Source: Phascolomyces articulosus (Eukaryota > Mucoromycota > Mucoromycetes > Mucorales > Lichtheimiaceae). From it: a stretch of 64,000 nucleotides of DNA. Location of the stretch: contig JAIXMP010000005.1 in assembly GCA_025677815.1 (NCBI GenBank), positions 868,001 through 932,000 on the forward strand, read 5' to 3'. Under the pieces are notes generated by a model. It ran no database searches. It was not told the origin of the DNA and was given only the letters and a program-made list of their open reading frames with translations. How positions within the stretch are numbered: position 1 is the stretch's first letter; each line of letters opens with the position of its first letter. A program made the translations under genes and the position numbers. Of this stretch, positions 60,286 through 64,000 are shown in pieces.

Positions 60286-62105
60286 ATGTCGGATTTAACT
60301 TCATTAAGAGAACGTATTGATACATTGGATTCCACATTAGTGGATTTACTTAATGAACGTGCACAAGTATCTTTAAATATTGGTGCTGCTAAGCGTAAAG
60401 CTACAACTACAGAGTATGTTTATAATTTGACAACCAGTATTTGTCCCTTTTCCCTTCCTTTTATGATCCCCATTGAACAACGAGAAGCTGGAGAACACTT
60501 TAATAATGTCCATTGCATTAGTGACTCGACCACCGAATCCAAAGAACTTCATGTATATATGCCTGGACGAGAAAAAGAAGTTTATAAAAAGGTATATTTT
60601 TTTATATACTTTGGATAAAAAAGGCGAAAAAGATGTATAAGTTTTGGCTCACCAGAGAAATACGGCTTTTTTTTTTAAAAAAATATAGTTGGAAAGATTG
60701 AATCAAGGACCATTGAATCATTCATCACTTCATGCTATCTTCCGTGAGGTAATATATCGATATACATGGATAGATTAGGGGAAAAAAAGCCTGGAACGGA
60801 AAAGATATATATATGGAATGGATCAAATAATTGATACGAGAGATGGGTGGGGATGATAAATTAGATCATGTCGGCATCTATTGCTCTTCAAAAAGATGTC
60901 TCCATTGCCTACCTTGGTCCACCTGGTACATTTTCACATCAAGCTGCTTATGAACGTTTAGGTGACAGTGTTGCTTATGTTCCAGTGGATAGAATTTCCG
61001 CCGTTTTTGAAGCTGTCGAGAAAAAGCAAACAACCTATGGTTTGGTACCTTTTGAAAATTCAACTTTTGGTACTGTTGTTGAGACAATGGATAATTTTGT
61101 AAAGACAAGTGTACGCGTACGAGCTGAAACATATCTTTCTGTATGTATTATCTATATTGGAATTTTGGAATTAGAGGATTTGTGACGGGAGCGAGTGATA
61201 GGATGTGGTATATATATATATATATATATGGTATAGAGATATCATTGAAAGAACAGAGAGAGAGAAAGAGAGATCTAATCGAAATGCTTCTTATCTATAT
61301 AGGTTCATCAATGTTTATTATCCAATAGCAAGATGGAAAAGATTACAAAAGTATATAGTCACCCACAGGTAAGAGGTCTTTTTTTTAGTGCAATTTATTG
61401 AATGATGAAATAGGTTTTCGAATTGGATGGATAAATGAATGGACATAGACTCAATTGCAATAATATATATATATATAGGGATTGGGTCAAACACAAAAAT
61501 GGCTTTCTACTCATCTTCCTAATGCCAAATTGATTCCCGTCAAATCCACTGCTGAAGCTGCTGAACAAGCTGCTCAAGAAGCAGATGCTGCTGCTGTCTG
61601 TAGTGAATTGTGTTCTAGTTTATATGGTTTAGAAATCATTGCTAGAGATATTGAAGATGCTGCAGGTAAAGGACGAAAAAAAAAACTACTCCATTTTCGG
61701 AGAGGAAAGAGAAGTGGGATTACATTAATGAATTTCAATGGATGATATTCTAATGTTGAATTTTATCTCTATGTTTTAGCCAACACCACCCGTTTCTTAA
61801 TGATTGGTACCTCCTCAGATAATGCCACCAAGGATGATCATACTTTGATTCATTTCACTGTAGATCATCGTCAACCAGGTGCTTTGGCTGATGGATTAAA
61901 AGTATTCAAGGATTATGGTCTCAACTTGTTCAAAATTGATTCTCGTCCTAGTGGTTTACGTCCATGGCATTATGTCTTTATGGTAGAATGTTCAGGCCAT
62001 TTCCAAAATGAACCTTTACAAAAGGCCGTCAAGGATTTGGAACAATATTGTTTGGATGTCGTGGTGTTGGGTAGTTTCCCTAATCAACGTCCTCAAAATG
62101 AATAG
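60286..62105 (+). CDS. Bifunctional chorismate mutase-prephenate dehydratase (P-protein, 7 exons)
   Basis: Converts chorismate to prephenate and on to phenylpyruvate for phenylalanine. Exons are 60286-60413, 60522-60591, 60689-60748, 60865-61140, 61303-61368, 61479-61665 and 61780-62105, giving 370 residues; all phases agree. Residues 1-85 form an AroQ-type mutase: LRERIDTLDSTLVDLLNERA, IGAAKRKA, PGREKEVYKKLERLN, HAIFREIMSASIAL. The dehydratase follows: SIAYLGPPGTFSHQAAYERL, YGLVPFENSTFGTVVETMDN, VYSHPQGLGQTQKWL, and the catalytic NTTRF. The C-terminal ACT domain has QPGALADGLKVFKDYGLNL and KIDSRPSG, the usual phenylalanine-binding GALV and ESRP sites, so feedback inhibition is likely. Yeast Pha2 lacks the mutase half. 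Confidence 0.94.
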
Positions 62106-62858
62106 ATATTCTCTTTTACTTGTTCTTTACTTGTTTCTTTTCCCCTTCTCATTCCACACTAATACATACACACACACACTTACTTTTCTCTCTCCAAGCG
62201 TTGATATGGCAGACAGAGAAAAAATCCCTTCAAAAAAACGTAATGAATTTGTTCATATTTATAAATAATATTACATTTTTTTAAAAAAAAAGTGATTAGT
62301 ATAATACAAAGGAAAGACACGTGTATGAAAACAGGAATTACGTGTGGGGGAGAAGATAAATAATTCAAAGCAAAAAAAAAATAGGCTTGGTTGTACGAAT
62401 GAAAGTGCTTTTTTTTTTAGTTTCATAAAAAAAAAGATATTATCACCAAAAATAGGTATTTTTTTTCCCGTGTTACTTTACGTGAGCATTTTTTAAGGGT
62501 AGAATACCTCTACATGTACCTTCCTTAGTGATTTTTATTATTAGTATGCTCATATAAATAGTCAGTTATCATCTTTGTAGGTGTGAAAAAAAAAGAATTG
62601 GCAAGAAGAAAACGGTTATTGACATAAAGTAGGTTATATAGTAGATAGAATCATAGAACAAAACAAGTATTCTGCAATACCTACTAGGAAAATATGGAAA
62701 CAATAACCTATTTATCCTTGAAACGCCGCGCCTTTCAAATTGATCGCGCATTTTTGTACCTCTCTTTTTTTTCCCATTTTATTTTCTGTACGTACACGTA
62801 CAGCCCTTTTCGTTTTATTTTACTTTTTTTATTACAGAATTGATTGGGAAATAGGATA
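62106..62858. other. Spacer between P-protein and ClC genes
   Basis: T-rich 3' flank, then AT-rich DNA with poly(A/T) runs and a pyrimidine-rich leader (about 62759-62830) before the ClC start codon. No gene seen. Confidence 0.5.
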
Positions 62859-64000
62859 ATGACCAATCAACTAGATCCAAGTCATGGTGAACTTGAAGAA
62901 GAATTAGCACAAATTCGTCGATATGAAGACTTTAGTACTATTGGTATGTATATTCCCCCCTCACCTCTTCTCTCTATTCTTTTTGCCCCACTTCATCTAA
63001 CATAATCGTCTTTTTTCTCCCCAAAAACCCGTTTCTGGGGAAATCGATATATATATCGTCATGCCTATTTTTTTAATTTCATTCACTCTTTATTTTTTCT
63101 ATTACCACTCTAATGAAAAAGAAAACATCTGCATAAATGTGATCCCATGTTGCTAACAACATATATCTCTAATGGCTTTTATCTAGACTGGGTCAAAGAT
63201 GCCATTCTTGAACGCTATCGACAATCGTCATTGGAACGACAAAATAAAAGTGATAATTCATGGCGTGCATGGTGGCAAATGACGTTTGAAACGGCACAAA
63301 CGTGGATCGTGGTGTCGCTTGTAGGTAAGAATAGAATCCTATTTATATATAAAACGCCCCATACTTCTACCTCTTTTTTTTTCTTCCCACTTTCTATATA
63401 CACCCTAAAAGCTATTTTTGTTTATTTCTGAATAAATTGATCTTATATAAAAAAAAACAAACAAACAAAACAAAATATCATCATAATAAAGGTGCGGCCG
63501 TGGGATTAAATTCGGCCCTTATTGCCATTGTGACGGACTGGCTCTCAGATATCAAGTTGGGATATTGTTCAACAGGATGGTGGCTCAATCAACAATATTG
63601 TTGTTGGGAAATAGAAGGGGAAGGTAAACATCATCATCATCATCATAAAAATAGAATAGAAGGAAAATACGTGTGTGCATGTGTGTGTGCTATTATTATT
63701 ACTATTTTTACAGAATTAATTGAACAACCATTCGAACCCCCCTCGTGTTCGACATATATATATAGATGGTGGATGTGAATACTGGGTCTTTTGGAGTCAA
63801 ACAATGGGACTTGGACCTGATGTATTTATTGTTCAATGGATATTTTATGTGGCATTAGCGGTAAGAAGATATGGCTTTTTTTTGTTGGATCATGAACATG
63901 GAGAATGATATGGAAAGATCCACAAAAAAAATAAAATAAGAAACACACTAAACTATAAATTATATAAACTTCATGTTGTCAACAGACTCTTTTTGCAGCC
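62859..64000 (+). CDS. ClC-type chloride channel/transporter, 5' part (runs off the window)
   Basis: N-terminal portion of a voltage-gated ClC protein (Gef1/CLC-3-like by its N-terminal layout). Exons are 62859-62943, 63187-63324, 63492-63623, 63766-63860 and 63986 onward. It starts MTNQLDPSHGELEEELAQIR. A cytosolic DWVKDAILERYRQSS stretch is followed by helix B (TWIVVSLVGAAVGLNSALIA), then TDWLSDIKLGYCSTGWWLNQ and CCWEIEGDGGCEYWVFWSQT, typical of fungal intracellular ClC proteins. Next comes helix FIVQWIFYVALA. The selectivity motifs (GSGIPE and later) lie beyond the window end. The fourth intron acceptor chosen is TATATAG at 63765, because the earlier CAG at 63714 leads to a stop before the conserved GGCEYW. 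Confidence 0.88.

Noticed and set aside
63715..63776. Exon of the ClC gene starting after CAG at 63714
   Set aside because: Runs to a stop before the GGCEYW segment; the acceptor at 63765 keeps the conserved sequence in phase.

Overview
This is nuclear DNA from a filamentous fungus, most likely an early-diverging Mucoromycota (Mucorales-type) species. The evidence is the gene complement: a Sho1 osmosensor, a septin, casein kinase I, a Cdc4-like F-box/WD40 protein and a sulfate permease. Genes are rich in short GT-AG introns, and spacers are very AT-rich with many homopolymers and AT or GA microsatellites. No bacterial operons, phage genes or CRISPR arrays are present. Exon borders below were placed by eye from splice signals, reading phase and family alignment.

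Layout. 1-9.3 kb is conserved core: cytosolic serine hydroxymethyltransferase (-), a small mitochondrial-type protein (+), Sho1 (-) and a septin (-). 9.3-13 kb is AT-rich with no recognisable gene. 13-17 kb is an accessory island holding two tandem decayed copies of one unknown family, one interrupted by a ~527 bp inverted-repeat element. 17.3-19.4 kb is an intact M17 leucine aminopeptidase. 20-26 kb holds an F-box/LRR remnant, a frameshifted small gene and empty AT-rich DNA. 26.5-32 kb is core again: casein kinase I (+) and gamma-glutamyl phosphate reductase (-). 33.8-35.3 kb is a broken DIRS-like retroelement. 37.4-45.6 kb is the most unusual region: two inverted adenylate-forming (AMP-binding) paralogues flank an MFS transporter gene. 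46.3-47 kb is a pseudogene with in-frame stops. 48-64 kb is core: Cdc4-like F-box/WD40 protein (-), SulP sulfate permease (+), a single-pass membrane protein (+), an aldonolactone oxidase (-), a fused chorismate mutase-prephenate dehydratase (+), and the 5' part of a ClC chloride channel (+).

How the genes fit together. The core genes cover one-carbon and amino-acid metabolism (SHMT, PRO2, P-protein), signalling and morphogenesis (Sho1, septin, CK1, Cdc4-like) and ion or sulfate transport. They look intact. The islands between them contain nearly all the broken genes and mobile-element remains. The adenylation/MFS/adenylation triplet is the best candidate for an undescribed system. Its two enzyme copies share a nearly identical 5' tract but have diverged elsewhere, which suggests gene conversion.
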